A stretch of 64,000 nt of DNA, taken from Circinella umbellata (lineage: Eukaryota; Mucoromycota; Mucoromycetes; Mucorales; Lichtheimiaceae). The first letter of the stretch is position 1. Each line of letters opens with the position of its first letter. Below are positions 50,972 to 61,847 of the stretch, in pieces. Under the pieces are notes generated by a model, which worked only from the letters and a program-made list of their open reading frames with translations, did no database searches and was not told the DNA's origin. The stretch covers positions 164,093-228,092 of the forward strand of contig JAIWNF010000067.1 of NCBI GenBank assembly GCA_025093555.1, given 5' to 3'. The translations under genes were made by a program, and so were the position numbers.

Positions 50972-52245
50972 CTAATCTTCATGACGCCGATCAATCCATG
51001 CTTGATATTGATTCATGGCTCGTTTTACTTGTACGTCAGGAATCATCGTACGATTTTCGATGAACGCCTTAAGGTTATCACCATTAACTGCAGCTGTTAA
51101 CCGCCTCACATTTGGACCTTCCAAATAGTACGTACCATTCTTGCCAACACTAACAATTACCATGGGGCCAAGCCATTTGTCACCAAATTTTCCTTGGGGA
51201 ATTTTGTCACGCATCAACACCTGTTCGCCAACCTTGAATGGCTTCCTAAAGGCAACCCGTTGATCGTATAACATTTTATCCCGTTTTTTTCATTCCTTGG
51301 CTTTTTGCTTGGCTTCTTCCCGTAATTGTCCAGACATATGTTCAATTACCTTGGTATGACTAATAATGGCGTCAACCAATTCTCCTTCAATAAAGTCACC
51401 TCGAGGCGCTGGCCAAGTTGCCGGAGTACGTAATTCATAACCGAATAACATTTTCGCTGGAGAAAATCCTGTAGCCTCATTTGGCATCGTTCTGATCGCC
51501 AGCAACGCATGCCCGACATACTTCTCCCAACCTTCTTCATCGTCATTTTCCCTCGCCAGCTTAGCTATGGTCTGAACGACAGACTGATTCATACGCTCGC
51601 AGAGCCCATTCACTTGTGCTCTTGCTGAAGTAGTAGTAAGATGTCGACAACCAAGACTTTTTAAGAACTCACGAACGTAAAAAGACTTGAAATTTGATCC
51701 TCGATCGGTAAGCAGATAGCGAGGGACGCCAAACATCTGAACCAAGTTTGTAAATAAAAACTCCGCTGTAGTTTCTTCATTAATATTTTCGACCACTGCT
51801 GCAATAGGCCAACGTGTTAGATAATCAATAGCCACTAATAGATACTTGGGAGATTTACCGTCGTAATGTATAGGTCACACGGCGTCGCAACCAACCATAA
51901 AAAAAGGATCGGATGGAGTATCAATTGGTTTAGCGGGATTAAACCTAGTCCTTCGTACGCGTGCTCGAAACTGACAAGTATTACAGCCTTGGATGACAGC
52001 GCGCACCTTCTTGAATAACGCCGGGCCAGTGTAAATTGTTTTTAATCTTCGCCAAGTATTATTTACACCAAAATGACCTTCAGAGTGTACCTTTTGAATA
52101 ATATCATTGGCAATCCCTTCGTGTAATAATTCGGCACCACGGACATCCGGCACGTCTGTACGAGCATACAAACGACCATCTACTAACATAAATTTGCTAG
52201 CTTGGAAACGGATCTTACGCTTGATTTTCTCGGTAGAGTCGAGGG
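50972..52245 (-). pseudogene. Gypsy 2 integrase with nonsense codons
   Basis: Counterpart of the gypsy 1 integrase: zinc module CNTCQ, Asp in VGCDAV, Asp in LTDRGSNF, Glu in LCERMNQ, and KWLGPMVIVSVGKNGTYYL. A TGA follows VGCDAV (near 51,873), and another TGA lies near 51,289 where gypsy 1 has Arg in AKERKKK. The N-terminus is missing at the truncation. Confidence 0.8.
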
Positions 52246-52250
52246 GATGG

Positions 52251-53032
52251 CCACTAGTTGATAGTGCTAATACTCAGTTTAGTTTATAAAATTGTGATAA
52301 TTTTATCATCTAGATATAATTAAAAAAATTGAATTTTTTTATAATTAAAAAAGATAGAAGACATATATGATAATAATATTAATCATGAAGTTAATAAAAT
52401 TATTATAAATGAATGGCAATTCTTAAATAATAATTGGCCTATAATGTATAATAAATATAAACATAGAACAGAGATTAAAAATATAGAATTAAAAAATAAA
52501 ATTGGATATATTGCTGTCTTCTTTTTTCTTACTATATTATATGGTACTTGTGAATATCCAGGTCCATATAGTGAATTAGAAAAAGGATTAGTAATATTAT
52601 ATCATCTAGTATGTGGCGAAACAGGTCAATATATGAGTCGATATATGAAGTATTCTTCATTTTATGCTGTATATCAAAAGTTTTGGATAGATAATTATAA
52701 AAGTTTAAATAAAAAAGTTGATGAATTTTTATCAAAAATGTTTTCATCTCCAAAATTAAGAATTTATAGTGCATTAAAACGAAATCCTAAACAATTTAAA
52801 CATGTGACATTAATTATAGATGGACATGATTCTAAAATTAACTATGTTGATACAAATATTAAAAGAGAAAAATTATACTCTTATAAGTTAAAAAAACCTG
52901 GATGTAGAACCCAAATTATTTGTGATATGAATGAAATGATTTTATGGGTATCTAAAAGTGAATTTTGTAGTGAAAGTTCTGATGGTAATATGTTTTTAAA
53001 TATGAAGTTATATAATAAATTGCATATTACGG
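52251..53032 (+). pseudogene. Harbinger-like (DDE_Tnp_4) transposase, truncated
   Basis: An open plus-strand frame from about 52,340 through the gypsy 3 LTR border. It contains TCEYPGPYSELEKGLVIL, then VTLIIDGHDSKINY with the first catalytic Asp, and FCSESSDGNMF with the second. The third acidic residue is lost because the LTR at 53,033 cuts the gene; the last 10 or so codons of the frame belong to the LTR. Very AT-rich codon use differs from the flanking elements. The left border coincides with the truncation of gypsy 2. Confidence 0.7.
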
Positions 53033-53663
53033 TGTTACGTTCGTTGGTAGCAAGACCTTCGGAGTAACATTAAAAAGAGATAAATAGGGGTTAAGCAAGT
53101 AAAAAGTATATTTTAATATAAGACTTTATGTCTATTTGTATTACTAAGATTATATATATTGAAGTGGGAGTTCACGTTTTCGGTCTTTTTATGCCGAAAC
53201 CACTAATAATGATAGTAATGAATAAGTTCTCAATTGTTCAAAATAATAAGGCTAATAATAATTTGTTTATTGATTGAATTTAATTGAAGAGAAAATATTG
53301 ATAATGATAAAAGAAAATGGGATAAGAAGTGAATTTGTGTGAGCTGTGAACTGAGGAATTGTGTGAGCTGTGAACTGAGGAATTGTGTGAGCTGTGAACT
53401 GAGGAATTGTGTGAGCTGTGAACTAAAGATCTTTTGAAAACAAAAATGAAAGGGCTATTTATACTAAAATATACGTGGAAATAATTCACACGATAGAGAA
53501 ATTGTTATTTAATAAAAGGAAAAAGAAATATCTGAAGAAATAATTGATGTTATCCTTGATGAAATAATTTCATTATTTGAGAAAATCTCAACGAAGATAA
53601 TATAAAAGGAAAATGGTAGAAATCAAGTCAATTTTATTGGTTGATACAATTTATGGCGTAACA
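53033..53663 (-). repeat. 3' LTR of gypsy 3
   Basis: 631 bp with 7-bp terminal inverted repeats TGTTACG...CGTAACA. The adjoining tract on the minus strand (GACCGCGGGGAAA) suits a polypurine tract. It contains about four direct repeats of 24 bp (TGTGAGCTGTGAACTGAGGA) at 53,328-53,427. Confidence 0.8.
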
Positions 53664-53676
53664 TTTCCCCGCGGTC

Positions 53677-54267
53677 TCAAAGATGCACATCCTGTGCAGC
53701 ATAGGAAGGATGGAGGCCGGTTGTCGCCATGGAATTGTACTGGTTGTTAATTAATGTTTGAAGACGTTGGTCGTTAGAAATATATGTATCATGTATTTGC
53801 AAACGCAAATACTTGCGAATCAATCCTTGTCGTTCCAATTCTGTTGGTAAGGCAGCCAACATGGGAGAGAGACGTACAGCAATTCTTCTCGCCAAAAGTT
53901 GTCTAGATTGTTCTAATCCTTGATCGATTTGTTGTTTTACTAAATGGTTGGAGACCAAATCTTGTACTAAATCAAAATAGAGACTTGATTCTATAATTTT
54001 CTTTTCTTTCTTTTCTGGATATAAAGGGGGAGGAATAAAATCAGGGTCGAAGGTCTGGTAAGTGATGACACCGTTGTCATTTCGAACAAGTCTTAGACCG
54101 TTGGAGTTATTTAAATCAGCAGGGTCGATTGTCTGATATGGTTGAATTGGTGAATCCCAACCTGAAGAAGATTCCTCGGAGATCTTGGGTGATTCGGGAT
54201 CATTGTTGAGGGTAGGATAAAAAGAGAAATTGACAGGTTCTGTTTTTGGGAAAAATGGTGAAGTCAT
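53677..54267 (-). CDS. Gypsy 3 distal ORF, unknown function
   Basis: 196 codons immediately before the polypurine tract and 3' LTR. The N-terminal half is Pro/Ser-rich (QPYQTIDPADLNN); the C-terminal half is helical (LVSNHLVKQQIDQGLEQSRQ and ELERQGLIRKYLRLQIHD). No signal peptide or membrane span, so it is not envelope-like despite its position. The start of the inverted copy at 63835 has a frameshift after about 45 codons. Confidence 0.6.
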   Translation of the reverse strand: MTSPFFPKTEPVNFSFYPTLNNDPESPKISEESSSGWDSPIQPYQTIDPADLNNSNGLRLVRNDNGVITYQTFDPDFIPPPLYPEKKEKKIIESSLYFDLVQDLVSNHLVKQQIDQGLEQSRQLLARRIAVRLSPMLAALPTELERQGLIRKYLRLQIHDTYISNDQRLQTLINNQYNSMATTGLHPSYAAQDVHL

Positions 54268-54428
54268 TGGGAAAGTCTGATAAGAGAATGATAAAGAATA
54301 AAGATATTTGTATGAAAAGATCCTTTTATTGATAATATATATTTTTTTCTTTAAAAATCAGTGATATTTATATAAAATAATAATGGTAGCAGTTGGATAG
54401 GATTTTGATATAATTATAGTTAAGTTAT

Positions 54429-54429
<1 letters not shown>

Positions 54430-54460
<31 letters not shown>

Positions 54461-54461
54461 G
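54430..54461. repeat. Poly-T tract
   Basis: About 30 T. The inverse copy has a poly-A tract at 63,640-63,666. Confidence 0.95.
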
Positions 54462-54544
54462 TTGGTAGAAATATTATTTCATGCCTTTTTGAAAATTTGT
54501 CTTTCAGTGAGAAAATCTCACGTAATTTTCTAAATTGGGTTAGA

Positions 54545-54919
54545 TTACCATTCCTCTCCCAAGCAACGTTGGAATTGGGTATCTTTTGTTAATGTTTTGG
54601 TGTCAAGACCATTTGCTGCTAATATTTCTATTATGCCTTTATGTCGTCGCCGATTTCGACAAACTTCTCGTAATGTATTATTATCTCTAATTTCTTCTTT
54701 TAACCGTTTTACTAATTCTTTTCGTTTTTCCTTGATTTTTTTTCTGTATTGTTCATGATATATATAAATTTGTAATTCCACAAGTATTTCTGGTGGCAGG
54801 GAAAGATCAAGAATCTGTATGCCTGATAAAGAAAATGATTCAAAATTAGTGTTGTTATCAACTGTGAAGTTGTTGTCTTGTGGAATTTGTGATTCTTGGG
54901 AGTCTTGTAAGGGATCCAT
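54545..54919 (-). CDS. Gypsy 3 post-integrase ORF, 124 codons
   Basis: Begins 5 bases after the integrase-frame stop (54925-54927), so it may be translated by reinitiation. The middle is a basic coiled-coil-like helix (EQYRKKIKEKRKELVKRLK) and the end has an ankyrin-like phrase (HKGIIEILAANGLDTKTL). Function unknown. An identical inverted copy is at 63167-63541. Confidence 0.6.
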   Translation of the reverse strand: MDPLQDSQESQIPQDNNFTVDNNTNFESFSLSGIQILDLSLPPEILVELQIYIYHEQYRKKIKEKRKELVKRLKEEIRDNNTLREVCRNRRRHKGIIEILAANGLDTKTLTKDTQFQRCLGEEW

Positions 54920-54924
54920 GGAAA

Positions 54925-56240
54925 TTAGCTGGTGGCGGAATAAGTTGGTTGAAACTTGACATCTGGGACTTTATATATCCGTAATCGATTACCATGTATA
55001 GTATCTTTTGATTTTACACCTTGTAATGTTTTTAGTTTATAACCAGCGTTACCATTTACTGAATCTACTATATAAGGTCCTAACCAAGTTTGTTCTAATT
55101 TTCCTGACCATGATGTTTCTATTGCATTATTGTATACTAGAACTGTATCCCCAATATAAATGGTGGTTGGATCAAATGTTTCTTTTTGGCTAAAATTTTG
55201 CGTTCTATTGTTTTTCTTTGATTATGTTGTGATACTTCAATTGATGCTGCTGCCTGTCGGCGTACATTTTGCAGTTTATTTATTTGATTTTCTAATTTTT
55301 TATTAAATTCGTCTAATGACCATTCTTCGTTGTCATCACCAATATAAGATGTATCCTCCATAATCCTATCAAAAGGAGTCATAGCCTCACGAAAATAAAG
55401 TAATTTAAAGGGAGACTGCTTCGTACTATTTTGTTTTATGGTTCTATATGCAAAAAGTGCTGCAGGTAAATATTGACACCAATCGTCAATCTCGTGCTTC
55501 GGTCTCTTCTTTAAAAGACGACCTAATACCTGATTTAAGCGCTCTATAAATCCGTTTGAAGTCGGCGTGTACACACTACAGGTGCGTAGCTCGATAGAGA
55601 ACTGCTTACATACTTCTTTAACTATATTGTTACTAACAGGAAGACCATTGTCTACAATTATGGCTTTTGGTTGAGAATGTCGTGATATAATTTCTTCGTA
55701 AATAAATAAAGCAACTTCGGTAGCATTAGCTAATCTAACAGCTCTAGCTTCTATCCATTTTGTAGTATAATCTGCACATGCTATAATATATTTCATTCCC
55801 GATCTTGAAGTTGGGCAATGTTTAATATCTAATCCACAGAGGGTCCAAGGTTCAGAAGGAACTGGTATTGGTCGGAGAATTTCGTTTTTAATAGGTTTTC
55901 CTAATCTTTGACAATAATTACATTGGCTTACAGCATCAAATATATCTTTTCGCATTCCTTCCCAGTAATATTTTCGGGCAATCTTTTCGTATGTATTTTG
56001 AAAAGCAAAGTGTCCACCAGCAATAGGGTGAAAGTGGTACATCCATATGCAATTATCTGCTTCTGTTTTGTTTAAGACTAGTCTGGGCGTATTATCATGT
56101 CGTCTATAAACACGGTCATTGTAAACAAAATAGTGTTTACTTTGTGAAGTAATATAACGCTCTTGTTGTTTTGTAATTCCTGAGGGATACTCGAGGGTGG
56201 TTAAATAATAGTGCATAAGGTTTAATTTTGATTCTTCCAT
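54925..56240 (-). pseudogene. Gypsy 3 integrase plus GPY tail (frameshift)
   Basis: Own ATG at 56240 (MEESKLNLMHYYL). The zinc module is H..HFHPIAGGH and CNYCQR; core residues are Asp in CGLDIKH, Asp in IVDNGLPVSN and Glu in GFIERLNQ. The frame runs to 55,137, but the natural continuation (TTIYIGDTVLVY, then TWLGPYIVDSVNGNAGYKL, a GPY/F module) lies in another frame reached after a 1-bp shift in the A run at about 55,183-55,187. The shift is present in both palindrome arms, so it predates the duplication. Confidence 0.82.
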
Positions 56241-56516
56241 TGATGCAAGTTTGTGATAATTGTACTGATAATCTTTTACGTTGAAAATGTTGGATGCTTG
56301 TATGTTTACGTTTGATTGAGTGTTTGTTTGTTTATATGATTGTGGGAATGTAAGATTGTTTTGAGTTATTGTTTTGATTTTGATTTTTTTTTTTTTTTTT
56401 TTTCATGTGTGGGTATTTTGGGGATATCGATAATTTTGTATAATAATATTTTTTAATCAATTAATGATTATTATCACAAGCTTTTAATGACTTCCTGGAA
56501 CTGGTCAAAATTATTT

Positions 56517-57118
56517 TCAATATCCAAGACGGCTAAGAAAGTCTGCATTAGCATTTAGTTTGCCAGGACGGTATATGACATCAAAGTTGTATTCTGATAA
56601 TAAATTAATCCATCGAGCTATTTGTCCTTCGGGACGCGGAGTGTTAAGTAATCCTTTTATACTGACATGATCTGTTACGAGTTTGAATCGTCGAGATAAA
56701 AGGTATGGTCTTAGCGATTTGATTGCCCAAACGGCAGCTAACATTTCTAATTTAGTTATTCCGTAATTTCGTTCACTTGGTGTAAGACCTCTACTAATAT
56801 ATAAAACTACTTGTTCGCGGTTCTGCTCGTCCAATTGAGAAAGGACTGCCCCAAGTCCGTCATATGAAGCATCTGTAAAAAGAATAAAATCTCGATCAAA
56901 GTTTGCTCTGGTTAGTATAGGAGCATTGCACAGGGCAGATTTAAGTGTTTCGAACGCTTTTGTGGTTTCTTCATCCCAGGGGGGTCGATCATTTTGAAGT
57001 TGATTATATAGTGGTCTGCATATCTTGGCAAATGATTTAATAAAACGGCGATAGTATCCGCAAAGTGATACAAAACTTCGAACTTGTGTAACGGTGGAGG
57101 GAATGGGAAATTGGCTAT
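56517..57118 (-). CDS. Gypsy 3 RT thumb and RNase H (5'-truncated)
   Basis: Open from the break at about 57,118: QFPIPSTVTQVRSF, CGYYRRFIKSFAKICRPL (RT thumb), then RNase H with LFTDASYDGLGAVLSQ, KLEMLAAVWAI and TDHVSIKGLL, ending NADFLSRLGY. The catalytic RT domain is absent. 276 bp of non-coding sequence separates it from the integrase ATG. Confidence 0.8.
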
Positions 57119-57155
57119 CTTTTTCTAGCCGGGGTAATATTTATCCGGATAGAAT

Positions 57156-57178
57156 TCGCGACAAAAAAAAAGTCGCGA
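57156..57178. other. Perfect hairpin TCGCGAC-A9-GTCGCGA
   Basis: 7-bp stem with a nine-A loop near the junction between gypsy 3 and the SWIM gene sequence. The inverse copy is at about 60,912-60,933 with a T loop. It could be part of an element end or a terminator-like structure. Confidence 0.5.
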
Positions 57179-57646
57179 TCAGTAAAATAATGTACCGGTC
57201 TAGAAAAAGCAAACCTAATAAAAAAATGCATTGTAGTAATTGCAAATATCATGAAACTATAAAAAGCATTGATCAAATGGAATTTTGTGCACTAGTCTTG
57301 GAAACTTTAGTATAAGTAACACCTAAAAATCTTTTGGTATGATATTTTAAACAATCTATAAGTAAATAATAATAATTATAATAAAAAAAATAATAGAAAG
57401 ACACAATAAAGAAAAGAAATAAAATAAAGTAAAATGAAACAATAAAATGAAAAGGAATAATAAAAATAAAAATAAAAACGTAAAATAGTCCAAATAAAAG
57501 GGAAAAGTAGAAGAATGATGATTATAGGAAATATCTAATTAAAGAAGACGTTTTTTTTTTCAGTTAGTAGTCTTATACAAAAAAAATACATTTTGGAAAA
57601 TATAACTTACCGAGAGCAAAAGCTGAAATTAATTATGATGTGAGTA

Positions 57647-59076
57647 TTACCTATTTGTTCTATTTCTCATTCTACGAGTACGGTCAACATATAATTCTAC
57701 ACTGTTATTTTCAACAGCAGAATCAAAGTCTTGTATTTGTTGGGTATCTCGTAGAAGGGGGCGGTATTCAGTTCTTTGAGTGTTGAACTCATTTTCTAGC
57801 TCGTCGATGCGTTGAAGCAATCGACGACGTTCTTGGCGGTTTTGTTGCATGCGTTCTTCGCGACGCAAAAGATCTTGTTCTCGATCTGCAACAATAGACG
57901 TATCAAATTGTGGTGGTGTCGTAATTTGCTGATCAAATCCAGGCGCAGTAGTGGGAATCTGATCGCCAAAAATAATATCATCATTGTCGCTATCATCATC
58001 GTTTCCATCGTCACTGTCATCAGGTAGCATTGGGGGTAATGCAGCACTCTCTGCCGGAGTAAGACGGCGAGGGGCGCCAACATTCTCCTCCAACCTCATC
58101 GTGCTAAAACAATTCTCGCTTTTCTATATACGATATTATTTTTATATCATTAACACATGTTAAGTTAACCGATAAATGAATAGTGGATAAGGCAGAAAAA
58201 AAAATACAACGTACATCCAAAATTTGAATGAATGGTGGTGTTATTCGACGATGAATGAAGAAGTGGTTAGGACCAAATCTTCCATGTTGTGAACGGCGGA
58301 CAAGATGCTTGCATACTAGGTATCGACTAGTGAGAAAACTAGGACATCCACAGGTCCATGTTTCAGTCGATGGTTCATATAATGCATTTGCATTCGAGTT
58401 TTCTTCTCGACCAACAAGCCGATTCCATTCTTTTGTGAACTCATTGGCCCATCTTGTGGCGTGGCTGTCGATAACCGTATCGCGGTTAAATTTGTATCTA
58501 AGGTCTGGAAAATACCTATCCATAATAACATATACCAATAAATCTAAACGAGCACGATTGTAGTGGTATAAATGATTACGTTTCAATACTTTCCAATGAG
58601 CCTCAATTAACATTGTTGTTTTTGCCATTGGGATACGATCACCGGCAGTACAGCGCGTCCAAGTTTTCCATGCCCTAGGATTATACCATTCATTGAAAAG
58701 ATACACCCAAGTATCAATGTATCCATGGTGATTACAGAATAGATAAATTTCGCGCGCAGCACCAATATATATTTGGGCTGGCGTTCGATGACCTGGAACT
58801 AAATAAAGCAATATACAATAAAATTGTAATTAGAAATGGAAATAATATATTTTACCATACGTAGAAAAGAATCATTATAACATTTTAAACACCCATTACC
58901 ATCGATCAATGGATGCATATGGAAATACTTAGTAACCATGTTTAGAATTGTTTCACGGTCTTGAGCTGGACAACTAGGTTGTCGACGACCTCCACGACCA
59001 CCAATACCGGGTGTCCAAGTAGAAATATTGGGAAAATGGGGAAGAGGGTGGATGCCATTATAACGTCATATGAAGG
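57647..59076 (-). pseudogene. SWIM zinc-finger (MULE-like) transposase, 3' part, left arm
   Basis: Exons on the minus strand: about 59,074-58900, 58798-58215, 58123-57647, with phase kept. The first carries GIHPLPHFPNIS, CPAQDRETILNMV and FHMHPLID. The second carries VPGHRTPAQIYIG, WYNPRAWKTWTR, and the SWIM finger CGC...CKH (TWTCGCPSFLTSRYLVCKHLV). The third is an acidic segment followed by a coiled coil (QNRQERRRLLQRIDELENEF). The 5' part of the gene, including any DDE core, is missing at the palindrome centre. A TGA lies in frame just before RYNGIHPL. By domain it belongs with SWIM-bearing MULE-type transposases. Confidence 0.7.
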
Positions 59077-59089
59077 AATATTTCTACTT

Positions 59090-60441
59090 GGCCGGTAGGT
59101 CGAGTCGACAACCTAGTGTCCAGCTCAAGACCGTGAAACAATTCTAAACATGGTTACTAAGCATTTCCATATGCATCCATTGATCGATGGTAATGGGTGT
59201 TTAAAATGTTATAATGATTCTTTTCTACGTATGGTAAAATATATTATTTCCATTTCTAATTACAATTTTATTGTATATTGCTTTATTTAGTTCCAGGTCA
59301 TCGAACGCCAGCCCAAATATATATTGGTGCTGCGCGCGAAATTTATCTATTCTGCAATCACCATGGATACATTGATACTTGGGTGTATCTTTTCAATGAA
59401 TGGTATAATCCTAGGGCATGGAAAACTTGGACGCGCTGTACTGCCGGTGATCGTATCCCAATGGCAAAAACAACAATGTTAATTGAGGCTCATTGGAAAG
59501 TATTGAAACGTAATCATTTATACCACTACAATCGTGCTCGTTTAGATTTATTGGTATATGTTATTATGGATAGGTATTTTCCAGACCTTAGATACAAATT
59601 TAACCGCGATACGGTTATCGCAGCCACGCCACAAGATGGGCCAATGAGTTCACAAAAGAATGGAATCGGCTTGTTGGTCGAGAAGAAAACTCGAATGCAA
59701 ATGCATTATATGAACCATCGACTGAAACATGGACCTGTGGATGTCCTAGTTTTCTCACTAGTCGATACCTAGTATGCAAGCATCTTGTCCGCCGTTCACA
59801 ACATGGAAGATTTGGTCCTAACCACTTCTTCATTCATCGTCGAATAACACCACCATTCATTCAAATTTTGGATGTACGTTGTATTTTTTTTTCTGCCTTA
59901 TCCACTATTCATTTATCGGTTAACTTAACATGTGTTAATGATATAAAAATAATATCGTATATAGAAAAGCGAGAATTGTTTTAGCACGATGAGGTTGGAG
60001 GAGAATGTTGGCGCCCCTCGCCGTCTTACTCCGGCAGAGAGTGCTGCATTACCCCCAATGCTACCTGATGACAGTGACGATGGAAACGATGATGATAGCG
60101 ACAATGATGATATTATTTTTGGCGATCAGATTCCCACTACTGCGCCTGGATTTGATCAGCAAATTACGACACCACCACAATTTGATACGTCTATTGTTGC
60201 AGATCGAGAACAAGATCTTTTGCGTCGCGAAGAACGCATGCAACAAAACCGCCAAGAACGTCGTCGATTGCTTCAACGCATCGACGAGCTAGAAAATGAG
60301 TTCAACACTCAAAGAACTGAATACCGCCCCCTTCTACGAGATACCCAACAAATACAAGACTTTGATTCTGCTGTTGAAAATAACAGTGTAGAATTATATG
60401 TTGACCGTACTCGTAGAATGAGAAATAGAACAAATAGGTAA
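59090..60441 (+). pseudogene. SWIM transposase 3' part, right arm (frameshifted)
   Basis: Exons correspond to those of the left arm: up to 59189, 59291-59873, 59965-60441. A missing base near 59,620 (in ATCG-CAGCC) shifts the frame before the SWIM finger, and the N-terminal part near the centre has lost about 16 bp and contains stops. The last exon (coiled coil) is identical to the left copy. Confidence 0.7.
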
Positions 60442-61005
60442 TACTCACATCATAATTAATTTCAGCTTTTGCTCTCGGTAAGTTATATTTTCCAAAATGT
60501 ATTTTTTTTGTATAAGACTACTAACTGAAAAAAAAAACGTCTTCTTTAATTAGATATTTCCTATAATCATCATTCTTCTACTTTTCCCTTTTATTTGGAC
60601 TATTTTACGTTTTTATTTTTTATTTTTATTATTCCTTTTCATTTTATTGTTTCATTTTACTTTATTTTATTTCTTTTCTTTTATTGTGTCTTTCTATTAT
60701 TTTTTTTATTATAATTATTATTATTTACTTATAGATTGTTTAAAATATCATACCAAAAGATTTTTAGGTGTTACTTATACTAAAGTTTCCAAGACTAGTG
60801 CACAAAATTCCATTTGATCAATGCTTTTTATAGTTTCATGATATTTGCAATTACTACAATGCATTTTTTTATTAGGTTTGCTTTTTCTAGACCGGTACAT
60901 TATTTTACTGATCGCGACTTTTTTTTGTCGCGAATTCTATCCGGATAAATATTACCCCGGCTAGACCTTGTCGCGAAATTTCAGCGGCTCTAAGGCAGGT
61001 CACAA

Positions 61006-61571
61006 GTTCGAAGTTTTGTATCACTTTGCGGATACTATCGCCGTTTTATTAAATCATTTGCCAAGATATGCAGACCACTATATAATCAACTTCAAAATGA
61101 TTGACCCCCTGGGATGAAGAAACCACAAAAGCATTCGAAACACTTAAATCTGCCCTGTGCAATGCTCCTATACTAACCAGAGCAAACTTTGATCGAGATT
61201 TTATTCTTTTTACAGATGCTTCATATGACGGACTTGGGGCAGTCCTTTCTCAATTGGACGAGCAGAACCGCGAACAAGTAGTTTTATATATTAGTAGAGG
61301 TCTCACACCAAGTGAACGAAATTACGGAATAACAAAATTAGAAATGTTAGCTGCCGTTTGGGCAATCAAATCGCTAAGACCATACCTTTTATCTCGACGA
61401 TTCAAACTCGTAACAGATCATGTCAGTATAAAAGGATTACTTAACACTCCGCGTCCCGAAGGACAGATAGCTCGATGGATTAATTTATTATCAGAATACA
61501 ACTTTGATGTCATATACCGTCCTGGCAAACTAAATGCTAATGCAGACTTTCTTAGCCGTCTTGGATATTGA
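61006..61571 (+). pseudogene. Gypsy 3 RNase H, right arm
   Basis: Same as 56517-57118, but a TGA replaces the CGA of the left copy and one C is missing (near 61,100), so only the part from about 61,101 is open. It ends in the same NADFLSRLGY. Confidence 0.75.
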
Positions 61572-61847
61572 AAATAATTTTGACCAGTTCCAGGAAGTCA
61601 TTAAAAGCTTGTGATAATAATCATTAATTGATTAAAAATATTATTATACAAAATTATCGATATCCCCCAAAATACCCACACATGAAAAAAAAAAAAAAAA
61701 AAAATCAAAATCAAAACAATAACTCAAAACAATCTTACATTCCCACAATCATATAAACAAACAAACACTCAATCAAACGTAAACATACAAGCATCCAACA
61801 TTTTCAACGTAAAAGATTATCAGTACAATTATCACAAACTTGCATCA

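Larger units (their letters stand above)
49506..52250 (-). mobile_element. Gypsy retrotransposon 2, 5'-truncated
   Basis: Related to gypsy 1 but diverged. It has a 1,269-bp 3' LTR (49506-50774, same TGTGGTGC start and CACTCCGTGTCA end), the adjoining purine tract, and an integrase to about 52,245. The sequence then stops at GGGGATGG where gypsy 1 continues. gag, protease and RT are missing. Confidence 0.8.
53033..57118 (-). mobile_element. Ty3/gypsy-like element 3 (3' half), left copy
   Basis: Minus-strand element with a 3' LTR, two ORFs of unknown function, integrase, and the RT-thumb/RNase H end. It is truncated inside RT at about 57,118, where sequence linked to the SWIM transposase gene begins. 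It inserted into the Harbinger-like relic. From about 54,101 rightward it is repeated in inverse orientation at 61,000-64,000. Confidence 0.75.
54101..59029 (-). repeat. Left arm of palindrome II
   Basis: Reverse complement of 59077-64000 over at least 4.9 kb at very high identity. The arms meet at CCAAGTAGAAATATT and its inverse, with a 47-bp spacer (59030-59076). Confidence 0.88.

Noticed and set aside
53328..53427. 24-bp direct repeats as a CRISPR-like array
   Set aside because: Units are contiguous without spacers, lie in an LTR, and the genome is eukaryotic.
53677..54267. Envelope protein in gypsy 3
   Set aside because: No signal peptide, membrane span or Cys pattern in the distal ORF.
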